A stretch of DNA of 60,049 nucleotides from Salinicola lusitanus (GTDB lineage: Bacteria; Pseudomonadota; Gammaproteobacteria; Pseudomonadales; Halomonadaceae): positions 708,244 through 768,292 of the forward strand of contig NZ_PZJM01000003.1 in NCBI RefSeq assembly GCF_003206045.1, given 5' to 3'. The translations under genes were made by a program, and so were the position numbers. Under the pieces are notes generated by a model, which was not told where the DNA came from, ran no database searches, and saw only the letters and a list, made by a program, of their open reading frames with translations. Shown piece after piece: positions 42,725-54,796 of this stretch; the first letter of the stretch is position 1; every line of letters starts with the position of its first letter.

Positions 42725-42964
42725 TCAGCCGCGCGTCGGCAAGCGGGAAGTCAGGATGTTGGAGCGGCGCTCGATCTCTTCGAGCATGCCGACACACTCG
42801 TCCGACATCCCGCTGTCGTTGAGCTTGGCCAGCGAAAACAGCGCGTTCAACTGGCCGCTCACCAGAATGGCCTGGTCGCCGCCGTCCTGATCCAGCACGT
42901 GATCTTCCAGCACGCGCAGGTGGGTATTCGCCTGGTCGAGGATATTACGTTCGAGCCTGATCAT
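42725..42964 (-). CDS. Small conserved-looking helical protein, unknown function
   Basis: Protein of 79 residues with no recognised family. It is rich in Leu, Asp and Glu and looks all-helical, with a heptad-like pattern (IRLERNILDQANTHLRVLED near the N-terminus, VGMLEEIERRSNILTSRL near the C-terminus). No membrane segment, signal or cysteine pair is seen. GGAAGG lies upstream of the ATG at 42964; a longer frame reaches up to 43126 but has no support. It converges on the flavoprotein gene (34-bp gap) and lies downstream of gltD, separated by a terminator-like hairpin. Confidence 0.65.
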   Translation of the reverse strand: MIRLERNILDQANTHLRVLEDHVLDQDGGDQAILVSGQLNALFSLAKLNDSGMSDECVGMLEEIERRSNILTSRLPTRG

Positions 42965-43110
42965 GGTTTGGCCTTCCAAAGTCTGCGATTCATGTTGGGC
43001 GCGCCACTGTAAAGGCTGGCTCCCCTTTATACCACCGCCGGGGATGAGCGCTTTTCTCGCTCGAGTCGTCGAGGCGCATGATTGGCGCCGGCCCAGGCTA
43101 TCAACGACAG

Positions 43111-43144
43111 ACGCCAACGCTGGCACCGAGGCCAGCGCTGGCGT
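43111..43144 (-). terminator. Hairpin downstream of gltD
   Basis: 14-bp stem ACGCCAACGCTGGC / GCCAGCGCTGGCGT with a six-base loop, 54 bases after the gltD stop. The single mismatch becomes a U-G pair only in minus-strand RNA, which supports a function for transcripts of gltBD. No U-tract follows. Confidence 0.6.
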
Positions 43145-43198
43145 CCTTCGCGACTCATGACGAACCGGTGCCCGAGCGCGCTAAGCGCCCGGCCGGCC

Positions 43199-44725
<1,527 letters not shown>

Positions 44726-47700
44726 TTACTCAGGCTGCCGCCTGGATTGGGCCAGCAAACCGTTGAGACTTGCGGCCTTGGGCTTCACCAGCCAGAAATG
44801 GCGGATGAAGTCGGAGAAATCCTCGAGAATCGCGTGCCCCCGTGGCGAGTCGGTCTCTTCCACGTATTCGGTAATCACTTCGCGCAGGTGGCGACGGTAG
44901 GCTTCCATCGATTCGGTGTTGATCCGATGGATCTCCACCAGCTCATGGTTGTAGCGATCGACGAAACCGCGATCCTCGTCGAGCACGTAGGCGAAACCGC
45001 CGGTCATGCCCGCCCCGAAGTTGATCCCGGTCTTGCCGAGCACACAGACCAGACCGCCGGTCATGTATTCGCAGCAGTGGTCGCCGGCGCCCTCGATCAC
45101 GGCGTGGGTGCCGGAGTTGCGCACACCGAAGCGCTCGCCGGCCATGCCGGCGGCGAACAGCTTGCCGTCGGTGGCGCCGTAGAGGCAGGTATTGCCGATG
45201 ATCGCCGTCTCGTGGCTCTTGAAGCGGCTGGCCCTGGGCGGCACGATCACCACCTTGCCGCCGTTCATGCCCTTGCCGACGTAGTCGTTGGCATCGCCTT
45301 CCAGATACAGGTTCAGCCCGCGCGCGTTCCACACCCCGAAACTCTGCCCGGCGACGCCGGTGAAGCGCGCCGTGATCGGGGCATCTTCCAGCCCCGCCTC
45401 GCCGTAGCGCTTGGCGATCTCGCCGGAGACCCGTGCCGCCACCGAGCGATCGCAGTTGGTGATCTTGAACGTGAACTCGCCCCCGGACTTCGATTCGATC
45501 GCCGGCAGCAGCGCCTCGAACACCTCCTGATTCTTGGTGCCGGGATCATGCGGCACGTTGCGGCTGACCTGACAGAACTGCGGCGCCTCCTTGGGCACGA
45601 AGTCGTTGGCCAGCAGCGGGCTCAGATCCAGCTTGCGTTGCGCCGCCGTTTCGCCCTCCAGCATCTCGAGCAGGTCGGTGCGCCCGATCAGGTCGGTCAA
45701 CTGGCGCACACCCAGCAGCGCCATCAGTTCCCGCACTTCCTCGGCGATGAAGCGGAAGTAGTGCTTGACCATGTCGACGGTGCCGCGGAAATGCTCATCG
45801 CGCAGCTCCTGATGCTGGGTGGCGACGCCGGTGGCGCAGTTGTTGAGGTGGCAGATCTTCAGGTACTTGCAGCCCAGCGCCACCATCGGCGCGGTGCCGA
45901 AGCCGAAACTCTCCGCCCCCAGGATCGCCGCCTTGACCACGTCGAGGCCGGTCTTGAGGCCACCGTCGGTCTGCAGCCGGATCTTGTCGCGCAGGCCGTT
46001 GATGCGCAGCGCCTGGTGCACCTCGGGCAGCCCCAGCTCCCACGGGCTGCCAGCGTGGCGGATCGAGGTGATCGGGCTCGCCGCGGTGCCGCCGTCGTAG
46101 CCGGAGACGGTGATCAGATCGGCATAGGCCTTGGCCACCCCGGTGGCGATGGTGCCGATGCCCGGCTCGGAGACCAGCTTGACCGAGACCTGCGCGCTCG
46201 GGTTGACCTGCTTGAGGTCGAAGATCAACTGGGCCAGATCCTCGATCGAGTAGATGTCGTGGTGCGGCGGTGGCGAGATCAGGGTCACGCCGGGCACGGC
46301 GTAGCGCAGCCGCGCGATCATCTCGTTGACCTTGCCGCCCGGCAGCTGGCCGCCCTCGCCCGGCTTGGCGCCCTGGGCCACCTTGATCTGCAGCACCTCG
46401 GCGTTGACCAGGTAGGCTGGGGTGACGCCGAAGCGCCCGGAGGCGATCTGCTTGATCTTGGAGGAGCGGATGGTGCCGTAGCGGGCCGGGTCCTCGCCGC
46501 CCTCGCCGGAGTTGGAGCGCCCGCCGGTCTCGTTCATCGCCTGGGCCAGCGCTTCGTGGGCCTCCGGCGACAGCGCCCCCAGCGACATGCCGGCGCTGTC
46601 GAAGCGCAGCAGCAGACTCTCGACGGGCTCGATCTCTTCCAACGGCAACGGCTCGGGGGCCGGCTTGAGCTTCAGCAGGTCGCGGATGGTGGTCACCGGA
46701 CGCTCGTTGACCAGCCGTGCGAACGCTTTCCACTTGGCGTAATCGCCCTGCTGGACCGCCTGCTGCAGCATCATCACCACGTCGGGATTGTAGGCGTGGT
46801 ACTCGTGGCCATGGACGAACTTGACCAGCCCGCCCTGGCGGATGCCCTTGCGCGGAATCCAGGCATCGCGTGCGGCCAGTTCCTGCTGCATCTGCAGCTC
46901 GCTGAAGCCGGTCCCCTCGATGCGCGACATCATGCCGTCGAAGCACATCTGCATCACCTCCGACCCCAGACCGACGGCTTCGAACAGCTGCGAGCCCCGG
47001 TAGGAGGAGATCTGCGAGATACCCATCTTCGACAGAATCTTGTAAAGCCCCTTCTGCATGCCCTTGCGGTAGTTCTCGCGGGCGTCCGCCGGATTGCCGA
47101 CCAGCTCGCCGGTGCGGTGCATGTCCGCCATCACCTGATAAGCCAGGTACGGATAGACCGCGGTGGCACCGACGCCGAAGAACACCGCCATCTGATGGGC
47201 GTCACGGGCATAGCCGGTCTCGACAACGATGTTGACACGAGGACGCAGCGCCAGCTTGGCCAGATGATGATGGACCGCGCCGGTGGCCAGCAGCGCCTGG
47301 ATCGGCTGCTTGCCCTTTTCCAGCTCGGCATCCGACAGCACCAGGATCACCTTGCCATCGCGGGTCGCCTGCTCCGCCTGCTGGCAGAGCGCCATCAGCG
47401 CCTGGCGCAGCGAGGTGGTCTCCGGATCGTAGTGCAACGGCAGCCGCACCGAGGCGAACGCCGGATCCTCCTGGGTCACCAGCGCGGTGAACTTGCGCGG
47501 TGACAGCACCGGGGTGGTCAGGATCAGCCGGTGGGCATGCTCGGGAGTGGCCTCGAACACGTTCAGCTCGGCCCCGCAGCAGGTCTCCAACGACATCACG
47601 ATCGCTTCCCGCAGCGGATCGATGGGCGGATTGGTGACCTGGGCGAACTTCTGGCGGAAGAAATCGGTGAGCAGTCGGTTCTGCCGCGACAGCACCGCCA

Positions 47701-49177
47701 TCGGCGTGTCGTCGCCCATCGAGCCCACGGCTTCCTGGCCACTTTCGGCCAGCGGCCTAAGCAGTTGATCGCGCTCCTCGAACGTCACCGAGAACATCTT
47801 CTGATAGACGTTGAGCTCCTCGGTCTCGAACGGCTGGAAGCGCGCCAGCTCGGTCAGGGCCGACTCGAGATAGTGGGCGTGCTCCTTGAGCCAGCGCCGA
47901 TAGGGATAGGCGGACTTGAGTCGCTGATCGATATCGTCGGTATGCAGCACCTCGCCGGTCTCGGTATCGACGGCGAGAATCTGACCCGGCCCGACGCGAC
48001 CCTTGGCCACCACCGATTCAGGGGAGTAGTTCCACACCCCGATCTCGGAGGAGAGGGTGATATAGCCGTTGTCGGTGATCACCCAGCGTGCCGGACGCAG
48101 GCCGTTGCGGTCGAGCATGCAGACGGCGTGGCGGCCGTCGGTCATCACGATGCCGGCGGGGCCGTCCCACGCTTCCATGTGCATGGAGTTGTATTCGTAG
48201 AAGGCGCGCAGGTCGCCATCCATGGTTTCGACGTTCTGCCAAGCCGGCGGCACCATCATGCGCACCGCGTTGTAGAGATCCATGCCGCCGGTCAGCAGCA
48301 CCTCGAGCATGTTGTCCATGCTCGACGAGTCGGAGCCGGTGGTGTTGACGATCTCGTCGAGGCCGTCGATGTCCGGCAGCAGTTCGCTGACGAAGTTGGC
48401 CTTGCGCGCGTTGGCCCAGCCGCGGTTGGCCTCGATGGTGTTGATCTCGCCGTTGTGCGCCATGAAGCGGAACGGCTGCGCCAGCGGCCAGCGCGGCGCC
48501 GTATTGGTCGAGAAGCGCTGGTGAAAGACACAGACCGCGGTCTCGAGACGCTCGTCACCCAAATCCTGGTAAAAGGTGGGAAGATCCGCGGGCATCATCA
48601 GGCCCTTGTAGGAGACCACCTTGGACGACAGCGAGCAGACGTAGAACTCCTCTTCCTGGCGCAGCTTCTGCTCGGCCAGGCGCCGCGCCATGAACAGTTC
48701 GACGTTGAACGCCGCGTCGGACTGGGAGACCTCCCCCTCGACGAAGACCTGACGAATGCGCGGCAGGCACTCGAGCGCCATCGGCCCGCACACGCTCGGA
48801 TCGGTAGGCACGTCACGCCACCCCTTGACGCTCAGGCCCCGCTCGGCGAGTTCGCCTTCCAGCGTCTCGCGGGCACTTTGCTCGCGAGCATCGTCATCGG
48901 GGAAGAACACCATGCCGACCGCGAAGCGCTCGCCCAGGGTGACGCCCAGTTGATCCTCGGCCAGCGCGCGCATGAAGCTCATCGGCATTTTCAGCAGCAG
49001 GCCGCAGCCATCGCCGGTCTTGCCATCCGCCGCGATGCCGCCACGGTGGGTCATGCAGGTCAGTGACTCGATCGCCGTCTTGAGCAGATCGTGACTGGCC
49101 TGCCCCTCCATATGAGCAATCAGGCCGAAACCGCAGTTGTCGCGGAATTCGCCAGGCTGGTGAAGACCTCTCATCAT
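44726..49177 (-). CDS. gltB: Glutamate synthase large subunit GltB
   Basis: Large subunit of NADPH-glutamate synthase, 1483 residues. A short propeptide (14 residues) is removed to expose the amidotransferase nucleophile C15 in [12 protein letters not shown]. The central domain and the FMN-binding synthase domain follow, with [17 protein letters not shown] and [19 protein letters not shown]. The [3Fe-4S] cysteines are in [17 protein letters not shown], and a C-terminal GXGXG beta-helix domain closes the protein. Two adjacent ATG codons (49177, 49174) can start it. A 20-bp inverted repeat (49202-49221) lies 24 bases upstream. It forms an operon with gltD. Confidence 0.98.
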   Translation of the reverse strand: MMRGLHQPGEFRDNCGFGLIAHMEGQASHDLLKTAIESLTCMTHRGGIAADGKTGDGCGLLLKMPMSFMRALAEDQLGVTLGERFAVGMVFFPDDDAREQSARETLEGELAERGLSVKGWRDVPTDPSVCGPMALECLPRIRQVFVEGEVSQSDAAFNVELFMARRLAEQKLRQEEEFYVCSLSSKVVSYKGLMMPADLPTFYQDLGDERLETAVCVFHQRFSTNTAPRWPLAQPFRFMAHNGEINTIEANRGWANARKANFVSELLPDIDGLDEIVNTTGSDSSSMDNMLEVLLTGGMDLYNAVRMMVPPAWQNVETMDGDLRAFYEYNSMHMEAWDGPAGIVMTDGRHAVCMLDRNGLRPARWVITDNGYITLSSEIGVWNYSPESVVAKGRVGPGQILAVDTETGEVLHTDDIDQRLKSAYPYRRWLKEHAHYLESALTELARFQPFETEELNVYQKMFSVTFEERDQLLRPLAESGQEAVGSMGDDTPMAVLSRQNRLLTDFFRQKFAQVTNPPIDPLREAIVMSLETCCGAELNVFEATPEHAHRLILTTPVLSPRKFTALVTQEDPAFASVRLPLHYDPETTSLRQALMALCQQAEQATRDGKVILVLSDAELEKGKQPIQALLATGAVHHHLAKLALRPRVNIVVETGYARDAHQMAVFFGVGATAVYPYLAYQVMADMHRTGELVGNPADARENYRKGMQKGLYKILSKMGISQISSYRGSQLFEAVGLGSEVMQMCFDGMMSRIEGTGFSELQMQQELAARDAWIPRKGIRQGGLVKFVHGHEYHAYNPDVVMMLQQAVQQGDYAKWKAFARLVNERPVTTIRDLLKLKPAPEPLPLEEIEPVESLLLRFDSAGMSLGALSPEAHEALAQAMNETGGRSNSGEGGEDPARYGTIRSSKIKQIASGRFGVTPAYLVNAEVLQIKVAQGAKPGEGGQLPGGKVNEMIARLRYAVPGVTLISPPPHHDIYSIEDLAQLIFDLKQVNPSAQVSVKLVSEPGIGTIATGVAKAYADLITVSGYDGGTAASPITSIRHAGSPWELGLPEVHQALRINGLRDKIRLQTDGGLKTGLDVVKAAILGAESFGFGTAPMVALGCKYLKICHLNNCATGVATQHQELRDEHFRGTVDMVKHYFRFIAEEVRELMALLGVRQLTDLIGRTDLLEMLEGETAAQRKLDLSPLLANDFVPKEAPQFCQVSRNVPHDPGTKNQEVFEALLPAIESKSGGEFTFKITNCDRSVAARVSGEIAKRYGEAGLEDAPITARFTGVAGQSFGVWNARGLNLYLEGDANDYVGKGMNGGKVVIVPPRASRFKSHETAIIGNTCLYGATDGKLFAAGMAGERFGVRNSGTHAVIEGAGDHCCEYMTGGLVCVLGKTGINFGAGMTGGFAYVLDEDRGFVDRYNHELVEIHRINTESMEAYRRHLREVITEYVEETDSPRGHAILEDFSDFIRHFWLVKPKAASLNGLLAQSRRQPE

Positions 49178-49201
49178 GGGCGTGCCTCACAAAGCTGTTC
49201 G

Positions 49202-49221
49202 GAATACAGGGTATTGTATTC
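49202..49221. promoter_or_regulatory. Inverted repeat upstream of gltB, candidate operator
   Basis: Perfect 7-bp arms GAATACA / TGTATTC with a six-base centre, ending 24 bases before the gltB ATG. Its position in the leader or at the transcription start fits a repressor or activator site controlling gltBD. The binding protein is unknown. Confidence 0.5.
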
Positions 49222-49462
49222 GGTCCGGTATAAAGAGATAATTAACGGTTTTCTTATTTTTCCGACTGGATCGCCAGCGGTGCCATAGCCCGATTTTCGT
49301 CTCGAGCCGCCGACAGTTCAGAGGCCGACGGGGCGCAAAAAGGCCGGACAGAATAGCCAGTCAGCCTCTTCAGCGCAATTCGAGCGCCGGGCTTTCTCGT
49401 TGCAAATACATTTAAAATCGAAGACTTAGCGAAAGACCCAACCAAAATACACTGCTAGCACA

Positions 49463-49501
49463 AAGGCTTAGACTTCGACATAGACCAAAGTCTAATGCCT
49501 T
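49463..49501. other. Imperfect hairpin in the aroB-gltB gap
   Basis: AAGGCTTAGACTT at 49463-49475 pairs with AAGTCTAATGCCTT at 49488-49501 with a single bulged T, around a 12-base loop. A near-copy of the same motif in the other direction, TCGAAGACTTAGC, lies at 49418-49430. It could be a regulator-binding cluster, an attenuator or part of a small RNA. Confidence 0.5.
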
Positions 49502-49805
49502 GCGCGTAATGGCCCGGATCGTCGTGAGACCCAGGCGCGACACCCATACCGATACGGCATGAAGCATACCAATTATATCGACAACGTTCGGAAAGAACAG
49601 CTGTCGACACCTTGATTGTGGCCAGGCGAGCTCCACGACTGGTCACCCTGCAAGACCATGGCGAGGCTCTACCGGAGCAGCGTCAATTTTCGAAGCGGTT
49701 TCTGCGAACGGCACGGGCCGGCGACCGGCGCCGCCGGGACAGCGCCGCCGCGGGGAAGGAGGATAGGATGGAACCGGTGAAGAGAGATGTCGGCGCCGTA
49801 GCGCA

Positions 49806-50918
49806 TCAGCCTCGTGGAAAGCGTTCCAGCAGTCGCTGGAGCAGCTCGGCCTCGGTATCGTCCCGGATCACGGCGCGCCCCAGCGCCTCGAGCAGAATCA
49901 GCCGCAACCGGCTGTCGAGGTTCTTCTTGTCGAGGCGCATGCGAGAGAGAAAATCCCCGGCCTGCATGTTGGCCGGAGCCGTGACCGGGAGATCCGCCGC
50001 GATCAGAATCGCCGCGACGCGCTCGACATCGGCCTCGCTCAGCCAGCCGCGGTCGGCGGATAGTCGGGCCGCCATCATCATGCCGGCGCCCACCGCTTCA
50101 CCGTGCAGCCAGTTGCCGTAGCCCTGGTGCGCTTCGATGGCGTGACCGAAGGTATGCCCCAGGTTGAGCAGCGCCCGCACGCCCTGCTCGGTCTCGTCCT
50201 CGGCGACGACTTCCGCCTTGATCTCGCAGCTGCGACGAATGGCGTGGCGGATGGCGGCCTCATCGAGCGCCCGGAGTGCGGCCAGGTTCTCCTCCAGCCA
50301 CTCGAGGAAGGAGAGGTCCCAGATCAGGCCGTACTTGATCACCTCCGCCAACCCTGCGGACAGCTCCCGGGCCGGCAGCGTTCGCAAGGTGTCGGTGTCG
50401 ACGATCACCGCCCGAGGCTGCCAGAACGCGCCGATCATGTTCTTGCCACGCGGGTGATTGACCCCCGTCTTGCCGCCCACGGAGGAGTCGACCTGGGCCA
50501 GCAGCGTGGTGGGAATCTGGATGAACGCGACACCGCGCTGATAGCTGGCGGCTGCATACCCCGCCATGTCGCCGATGACGCCGCCACCCAACGCGATCAG
50601 CGTGCAGCGGCGATTGAAGCCGGCAGCCAGCAGGGCGTCCCAGATCCGCTCGACCGATGCCAGCGTCTTGGTCGCCTCACCATCGGGCAAAATGACTTCC
50701 CGGATCTCGAGATCGGCGCCGGCCAGCGTCTGCTTGAGCGCCGCCAGGTAATGCGGGGCGATCACCTCGTTGGTCACGATCATCACCTGGCGGCCCGCCA
50801 GATACGGCAGCAGATGCTCCCGACTCGCCAGAACGCCCGCGCCGACGTGAATCGGATAGCTGCGCTCGCCCAGGGACACGCTCAGCGATTCCACCGAAAG
50901 CGAAGAGACTGACGACAT
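49806..50918 (-). CDS. aroB: 3-Dehydroquinate synthase
   Basis: Second enzyme of the shikimate pathway; converts DAHP to 3-dehydroquinate using NAD+ and zinc. It has 370 residues. The NAD region contains LPDGEATKTLASVERIWDAL and GGGVIGDMAGYAAASYQRG. The substrate and zinc region has LLAQVDSSVGGKTGVNHPRGK, the metal ligands in the EVIKYG...E and GHTFGHAIE segments, and HGEAVGAGM. It lies five bases downstream of aroK on the same strand, the usual aroK-aroB pair, behind the pil genes. Confidence 0.98.
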   Translation of the reverse strand: MSSVSSLSVESLSVSLGERSYPIHVGAGVLASREHLLPYLAGRQVMIVTNEVIAPHYLAALKQTLAGADLEIREVILPDGEATKTLASVERIWDALLAAGFNRRCTLIALGGGVIGDMAGYAAASYQRGVAFIQIPTTLLAQVDSSVGGKTGVNHPRGKNMIGAFWQPRAVIVDTDTLRTLPARELSAGLAEVIKYGLIWDLSFLEWLEENLAALRALDEAAIRHAIRRSCEIKAEVVAEDETEQGVRALLNLGHTFGHAIEAHQGYGNWLHGEAVGAGMMMAARLSADRGWLSEADVERVAAILIAADLPVTAPANMQAGDFLSRMRLDKKNLDSRLRLILLEALGRAVIRDDTEAELLQRLLERFPRG

Positions 50919-50923
50919 GGGGA

Positions 50924-51484
50924 TTACCTTTGGTGAGAGAGTGGCGACGAGTCACCGAGCGGCTCGGCGAGACGGGAGACACGGCGCAGGATATCACCGA
51001 CCACGCTTCTGGGACCGCGGCGATCCGTCCGCACGATCACATCCGCCGTGGCCCGATAGAGCGGGTCGCGGATCGCGAACAGATCCCTCAGCACCTGCTC
51101 CGGGTTGGCATTCTGCAGCAGCGGCCGGTTGCGATCCCGCGAGGTGCGTCGAATCTGCTGCTCGACGGTGGTGGCCAGGTAGATCACCGTACCCCGCTCC
51201 CGCAGCAGCTGTCGATTGACTTCACGCATGATCGCACCGCCACCCGTCGCCATCACGACTTCGCTGCGCTGGGTGAGTTCGTCGAGCATGGCCGTCTCTC
51301 GATCACGAAACCCCTGCTCGCCCTCGACGTCGAAAATCCATGGGATGTTCGCCCCGCATCGACCCTCTATCTGATGGTCGCTATCCAGGAATTCGCGCTG
51401 CAATTCGGCCGCCAGAAGGCGGCCGATTGTGCTCTTGCCGGCCCCCATGGGACCGATGAGAAAAAGATTGGGAAGCGACCGCAT
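50924..51484 (-). CDS. aroK: Shikimate kinase
   Basis: Phosphorylates shikimate to shikimate 3-phosphate with ATP. It has 186 residues. Walker A is GPMGAGKST (11-19), the shikimate-binding motifs are DSDHQIE and FRDRE, and the GGGAIM motif follows. The LID region carries [12 protein letters not shown]. The ATG shares a base with the pilQ stop (TGATG), so it is translationally coupled to the pilus operon, an arrangement shared with Pseudomonas. Confidence 0.97.
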   Translation of the reverse strand: MRSLPNLFLIGPMGAGKSTIGRLLAAELQREFLDSDHQIEGRCGANIPWIFDVEGEQGFRDRETAMLDELTQRSEVVMATGGGAIMREVNRQLLRERGTVIYLATTVEQQIRRTSRDRNRPLLQNANPEQVLRDLFAIRDPLYRATADVIVRTDRRGPRSVVGDILRRVSRLAEPLGDSSPLSHQR

Positions 51485-53550
51485 CAGCGAATGGCCAGTC
51501 CGTCCTCGATGATCTTGGGCGTGATGAATACCAGCAATTCTACCTTCTCGTTGCTTTCCTGGGTATAGCGGAAGAGATTGCCCAGTACGGGAATGTCGCC
51601 CAGGAATGGGGTCTTGAACAGCGTACGCAGCTGCTCGGAGGTCAGAATCCCGCCAAGCACCACGGTCTCGCCGTTGTCGACCAGTACCTGGGTCTGTATC
51701 TCGTTGGTATCGATCGCCGGCGCGCCATCGAATCGCGTATCGGAAATATCGTCGTTGTTGATGCGCAGATCCATGATGATGCGATCGTCGGGCGTGATCT
51801 GCGGCGTCACCTCGAGCGACAGCACCGCCTCCTTGAATTCGGTGGTCGTCGCGCCGCTGGAGGAGGCCTCCTGATACGGCACCTCCTGCCCCTGCTTGAT
51901 CACCGCGGTGCGCTGGTTGGCGGTAATCACCTTGGGCTGGGAGATGGTCTGGCTCTTGCCCTCGCTCTCCAGGGCACGCAACTCGAGGTCGATCAACACG
52001 TCCCCGGAGAGATAGCCGAAACTGAAGGCGCTGGCCGGATTGGTCGCATTGCCCAGATCGACCGCCAATCCGCCGCCATAAGGAGCGGGGTCATCCGAGG
52101 TCGTCGGCACCGTCGAAGGATTGCCGTCGGCCGCCCCGCTCAGATCGAAGCGACGGCCCCTTGGCGAGGAAAGCCCCCAGTTGACGCCCAGCTCGTGGGT
52201 CGCACTATCCCTCGCGATCACGATGCGAGCCTCGATCTGCACCTGGCGCACCGGGACATCGAGGTGGTCGATGGTCCGTCGGATCGCGTCCAACTGATCG
52301 CGCGTATCCTGCAGGATCAGCGTATTGGTGCGCGGATCGACGGTGACCCGGCCACGCTCCGACATCATCCCCACCCCCTCCCCGCCGCGCAGCAGCGCGG
52401 CGAGAGAGTCGGCCTTGGCATAGCGAATCTGCACGAACTCCGTGCTCAGCGGCGCCAGCTGCTCGGACTGCTCGCGGGTTTCCAGCGTCTGACGCTGCAG
52501 GCTCGCCAGCTCGCCGGTGGGCGCCACCATCATCACGTTGCCTTCGCGCCGGGCCGACAGGCCGTGGTTGCGCAGCACGAGGTCGAGCGCCTGATCCCAA
52601 GGCACGTCGGTGAGATTGAGGGTCACGTTCCCCTGCACGCCGTCGCTGGCCACGACGTTGAGCCCGGACTCCTCGGCAATGATCGACAGCACGTCACGAA
52701 CCGGGATGTCCTGAAAATTTAGCGTGATGCGGTGCCCGGTGTAACTGGGTCGATCCTCCGGCTCGGGACGCTCGATCGTTCCCATGGCCGCCAGATCGAT
52801 CGTCAGGCGACGCCCGTTCTGCGTCACCAGCGGCTCCACGGCACTGGACGCGGAGATGTCGAAGGTCACCCCGCCCGCGCTGCGCCGCGGCACGATACGC
52901 TGGACGCGGGTGCCGAAGTCCGCGACATCGAGCGTCTGATACTGTTCATCGGGCAGGGTGACACCCGGCAACGTGACCGAAACCTGCCGCCCCTGGCCGC
53001 TGACCTCGGCGGCGACCCCGGCACGATCGAGTTCCAGTTGCAGCTGCCCCTCGCCCCCTGTGCCGCGACGAAAATCGATCGCGGTGACGCGGGGCTCCGC
53101 CGACACCCTCTCCGGGGCGTCGACACTTTCGGCGGACGAGGCCGCTGTTGGTGATACGCCGGAGTCGACACCCAGGTGAACGACGACCCGGTTCGACATT
53201 CGCTCGATCCGATAGCCGGTCGTCGACTCCAGCTCGAACACCAGGCGCGTGCGCGCCCCGGCCTCCAGCACCCTGACACCGCTGACTCCTGCGCTGTCGA
53301 TGGCGAAGCTCGGCTGGGACAGACCGCTCCGGGTCTGCAGCAGATCCAGCGCCAGCCGGGGCGGAGAGTCCGTGCGATAACCGCGAACCTCCGGAACGCC
53401 ACCGACGAAGTCGAGGCCCACGTCCAGGCGGCCCGAGCCCTGGTCGGTGAATGTCATCGCGGTCAGGGTGGAGGCCGCCGAGGCGGGGAGCGCCACCGCC
53501 CACAGAATCAGCGTCGCGATCAAAGCGGCGAAATGCCGTCGAAGAGTCAT
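51484..53550 (-). CDS. pilQ: Type IV pilus secretin PilQ
   Basis: Outer-membrane secretin through which the pilus fibre, and often incoming DNA, passes. It has 688 residues. A signal peptide ends near VALPASA (about 25). Two AMIN peptidoglycan-binding domains (about 30-105 and 150-240) are followed by the STN/N0 domain ([20 protein letters not shown]), an N1 domain, and the secretin core from about 440 to the end ([42 protein letters not shown]). It is the last pil gene of the operon, 11 bp after pilP. Confidence 0.97.
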   Translation of the reverse strand: MTLRRHFAALIATLILWAVALPASAASTLTAMTFTDQGSGRLDVGLDFVGGVPEVRGYRTDSPPRLALDLLQTRSGLSQPSFAIDSAGVSGVRVLEAGARTRLVFELESTTGYRIERMSNRVVVHLGVDSGVSPTAASSAESVDAPERVSAEPRVTAIDFRRGTGGEGQLQLELDRAGVAAEVSGQGRQVSVTLPGVTLPDEQYQTLDVADFGTRVQRIVPRRSAGGVTFDISASSAVEPLVTQNGRRLTIDLAAMGTIERPEPEDRPSYTGHRITLNFQDIPVRDVLSIIAEESGLNVVASDGVQGNVTLNLTDVPWDQALDLVLRNHGLSARREGNVMMVAPTGELASLQRQTLETREQSEQLAPLSTEFVQIRYAKADSLAALLRGGEGVGMMSERGRVTVDPRTNTLILQDTRDQLDAIRRTIDHLDVPVRQVQIEARIVIARDSATHELGVNWGLSSPRGRRFDLSGAADGNPSTVPTTSDDPAPYGGGLAVDLGNATNPASAFSFGYLSGDVLIDLELRALESEGKSQTISQPKVITANQRTAVIKQGQEVPYQEASSSGATTTEFKEAVLSLEVTPQITPDDRIIMDLRINNDDISDTRFDGAPAIDTNEIQTQVLVDNGETVVLGGILTSEQLRTLFKTPFLGDIPVLGNLFRYTQESNEKVELLVFITPKIIEDGLAIR

Positions 53551-53561
53551 GGATTCCCCTG

Positions 53562-54113
53562 CTATGGTTGCCGCCGGCTGGCACCGTCGGATTCTTGTTG
53601 TGCCATTGCCAGACGCTGGCGGCGTTCGGTCCAGCCCCCCTGGGGGTCCCGCACGGTCTCGACCAGCGCCAGTGCACGCGACTCGACATCAACGACCCTG
53701 CCGTAATCCCGGCCCAGATAGTCGCCCTCGAACAGTCGATGGACCCGGCCATCCGGCGCCGCGACCAGGCCCGACGGGGTGTTGCCCACCGTCAAGGTAC
53801 CGACCAGGGTCAGGCTATCGAGCTCGAAGGCCTCCAGAGGCTGGCGCGGTCGATCGGCATCGGGTAGCGGCGCCCTGTCCACCGGTTCGACCGGCTCGTC
53901 GTGCTCGGCCACGAAAGGGCTGCGACGCTGGCTCTGGTCATAGTCGGCGGTGGCGTATTGCGGCATCTGCGGCAGCGCGGCGATCTGCCCCTCGGGCTTG
54001 TGTCGCAGGGCGTCCAGCTGCGTCTCCAGCGCTCCCAGGTCGGCATCCTGACATCCGGCGAGCAGGCCACTGGCGATGAGCATCCCGACCAGCAAGAGGC
54101 GATTCACGCTCAC
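53562..54113 (-). CDS. pilP: Type IV pilus lipoprotein PilP
   Basis: Inner-membrane lipoprotein that links the PilMNO platform to the PilQ secretin. It has 183 residues. The lipobox LLAGC gives the lipidated C21. A disordered linker rich in Gln, Pro and Asp is followed by the beta-sandwich domain with LVGTLTVGNTPSGLVAAPDG and VHRLFEGDYLGRDYGRV. It overlaps pilO by ATGA. Confidence 0.95.
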   Translation of the reverse strand: MSVNRLLLVGMLIASGLLAGCQDADLGALETQLDALRHKPEGQIAALPQMPQYATADYDQSQRRSPFVAEHDEPVEPVDRAPLPDADRPRQPLEAFELDSLTLVGTLTVGNTPSGLVAAPDGRVHRLFEGDYLGRDYGRVVDVESRALALVETVRDPQGGWTERRQRLAMAQQESDGASRRQP

Positions 54114-54796
54114 GATTTCCCCCTCCCCGGCTTGGCATCGACGCCGGGTCCGGCGTCCTCTCGATACCGGTAGGTCTTGGCCAGCATCGACAGCCGGAGA
54201 CGATCCTCCACCGGCGTCAGTATGAAATCGTGCAGCGTGACGATACGCGGCATGGCGGCGACCCGAGCCAGAAACGAGGCAATCTGATGGAAGTCTCCGC
54301 GCACCTGGATGTCGAAGGGCTGCTCGATGTAGAACTCCCGCTCCACTGCCGGGCGCAACTTGAGGCTATCGATATCGAGCTGCTGCTCGCGCGCCGCGTC
54401 ACTGATGGCGTCCAGCAGCGCCGGCACCTCCGCATCGCTGGGCAGCATTTCGAGCACCCGCTGCATCCGGGCCTGCAGCTCGCTCATCTGGCGTTTCATC
54501 GCCGGGAGATTGACGGCCTGGTAGGAGAGCGTCTCGAAGCGCTGCAGCGCCTCCTGCTCCTGCACCATCAACCGCTGATGCACTTCCCGGGGCGATGAGG
54601 CCAGCAACCACTGCGCCCCCCAGAACGACGCCAACAGGAGCGCCGCGGCGATCATCACCTGCAGGCCGGCGGGCCAGTTGCCGGCCTCCTTGATATCCAG
54701 TTCGCGCCACTGCAGTTCACGCAACTGGCGCCACTGTTCGCCCGCCGTCGCGCGCAGCCTCGTCACGCTCCGGAGGCGCATCGTCGGACGCCTCAC
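54110..54796 (-). CDS. pilO: Type IV pilus assembly protein PilO
   Basis: Bitopic inner-membrane protein that dimerises with PilN. It has 228 residues. A cytoplasmic N-terminus is followed by a membrane segment (about 45-65), a coiled coil (REVHQRLMVQEQEALQRFE) and a periplasmic ferredoxin-like domain (IQVRGDFHQIASFLARVA). The GTG at 54796 overlaps the pilN stop (GTGA); an ATG at 54781 is an alternative, with GAGG of that overlap acting as Shine-Dalgarno. Confidence 0.95.
   Translation of the reverse strand: MRRPTMRLRSVTRLRATAGEQWRQLRELQWRELDIKEAGNWPAGLQVMIAAALLLASFWGAQWLLASSPREVHQRLMVQEQEALQRFETLSYQAVNLPAMKRQMSELQARMQRVLEMLPSDAEVPALLDAISDAAREQQLDIDSLKLRPAVEREFYIEQPFDIQVRGDFHQIASFLARVAAMPRIVTLHDFILTPVEDRLRLSMLAKTYRYREDAGPGVDAKPGRGKS

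Larger units (their letters stand above)
49178..49805. other. 628-bp non-coding stretch between aroB and gltB
   Basis: No gene I can support. In Pseudomonas this place, between aroB and gltB, holds a SPOR-domain/DamX-like gene. The left two thirds (about 49190-49620) are clearly richer in A+T than the neighbouring genes. Structures seen: an operator-like repeat at 49202-49221, a hairpin at 49463-49501 and a related motif at 49418-49430. The right part is GC-rich and carries an AAGGAGG sequence that would start a frame running antisense into aroB. Confidence 0.65.

Noticed and set aside
44747-47503. 918-codon open frame antisense to gltB
   Set aside because: Overlaps well-supported gltB; composition typical of a reverse-complement shadow.
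49612-50121. Plus-strand frame with a strong AAGGAGG before an internal ATG at 49768
   Set aside because: It runs antisense into the conserved C-terminus of aroB and its translation is Arg/Ser-rich. The Shine-Dalgarno match is probably chance, though it remains worth a glance in RNA data.
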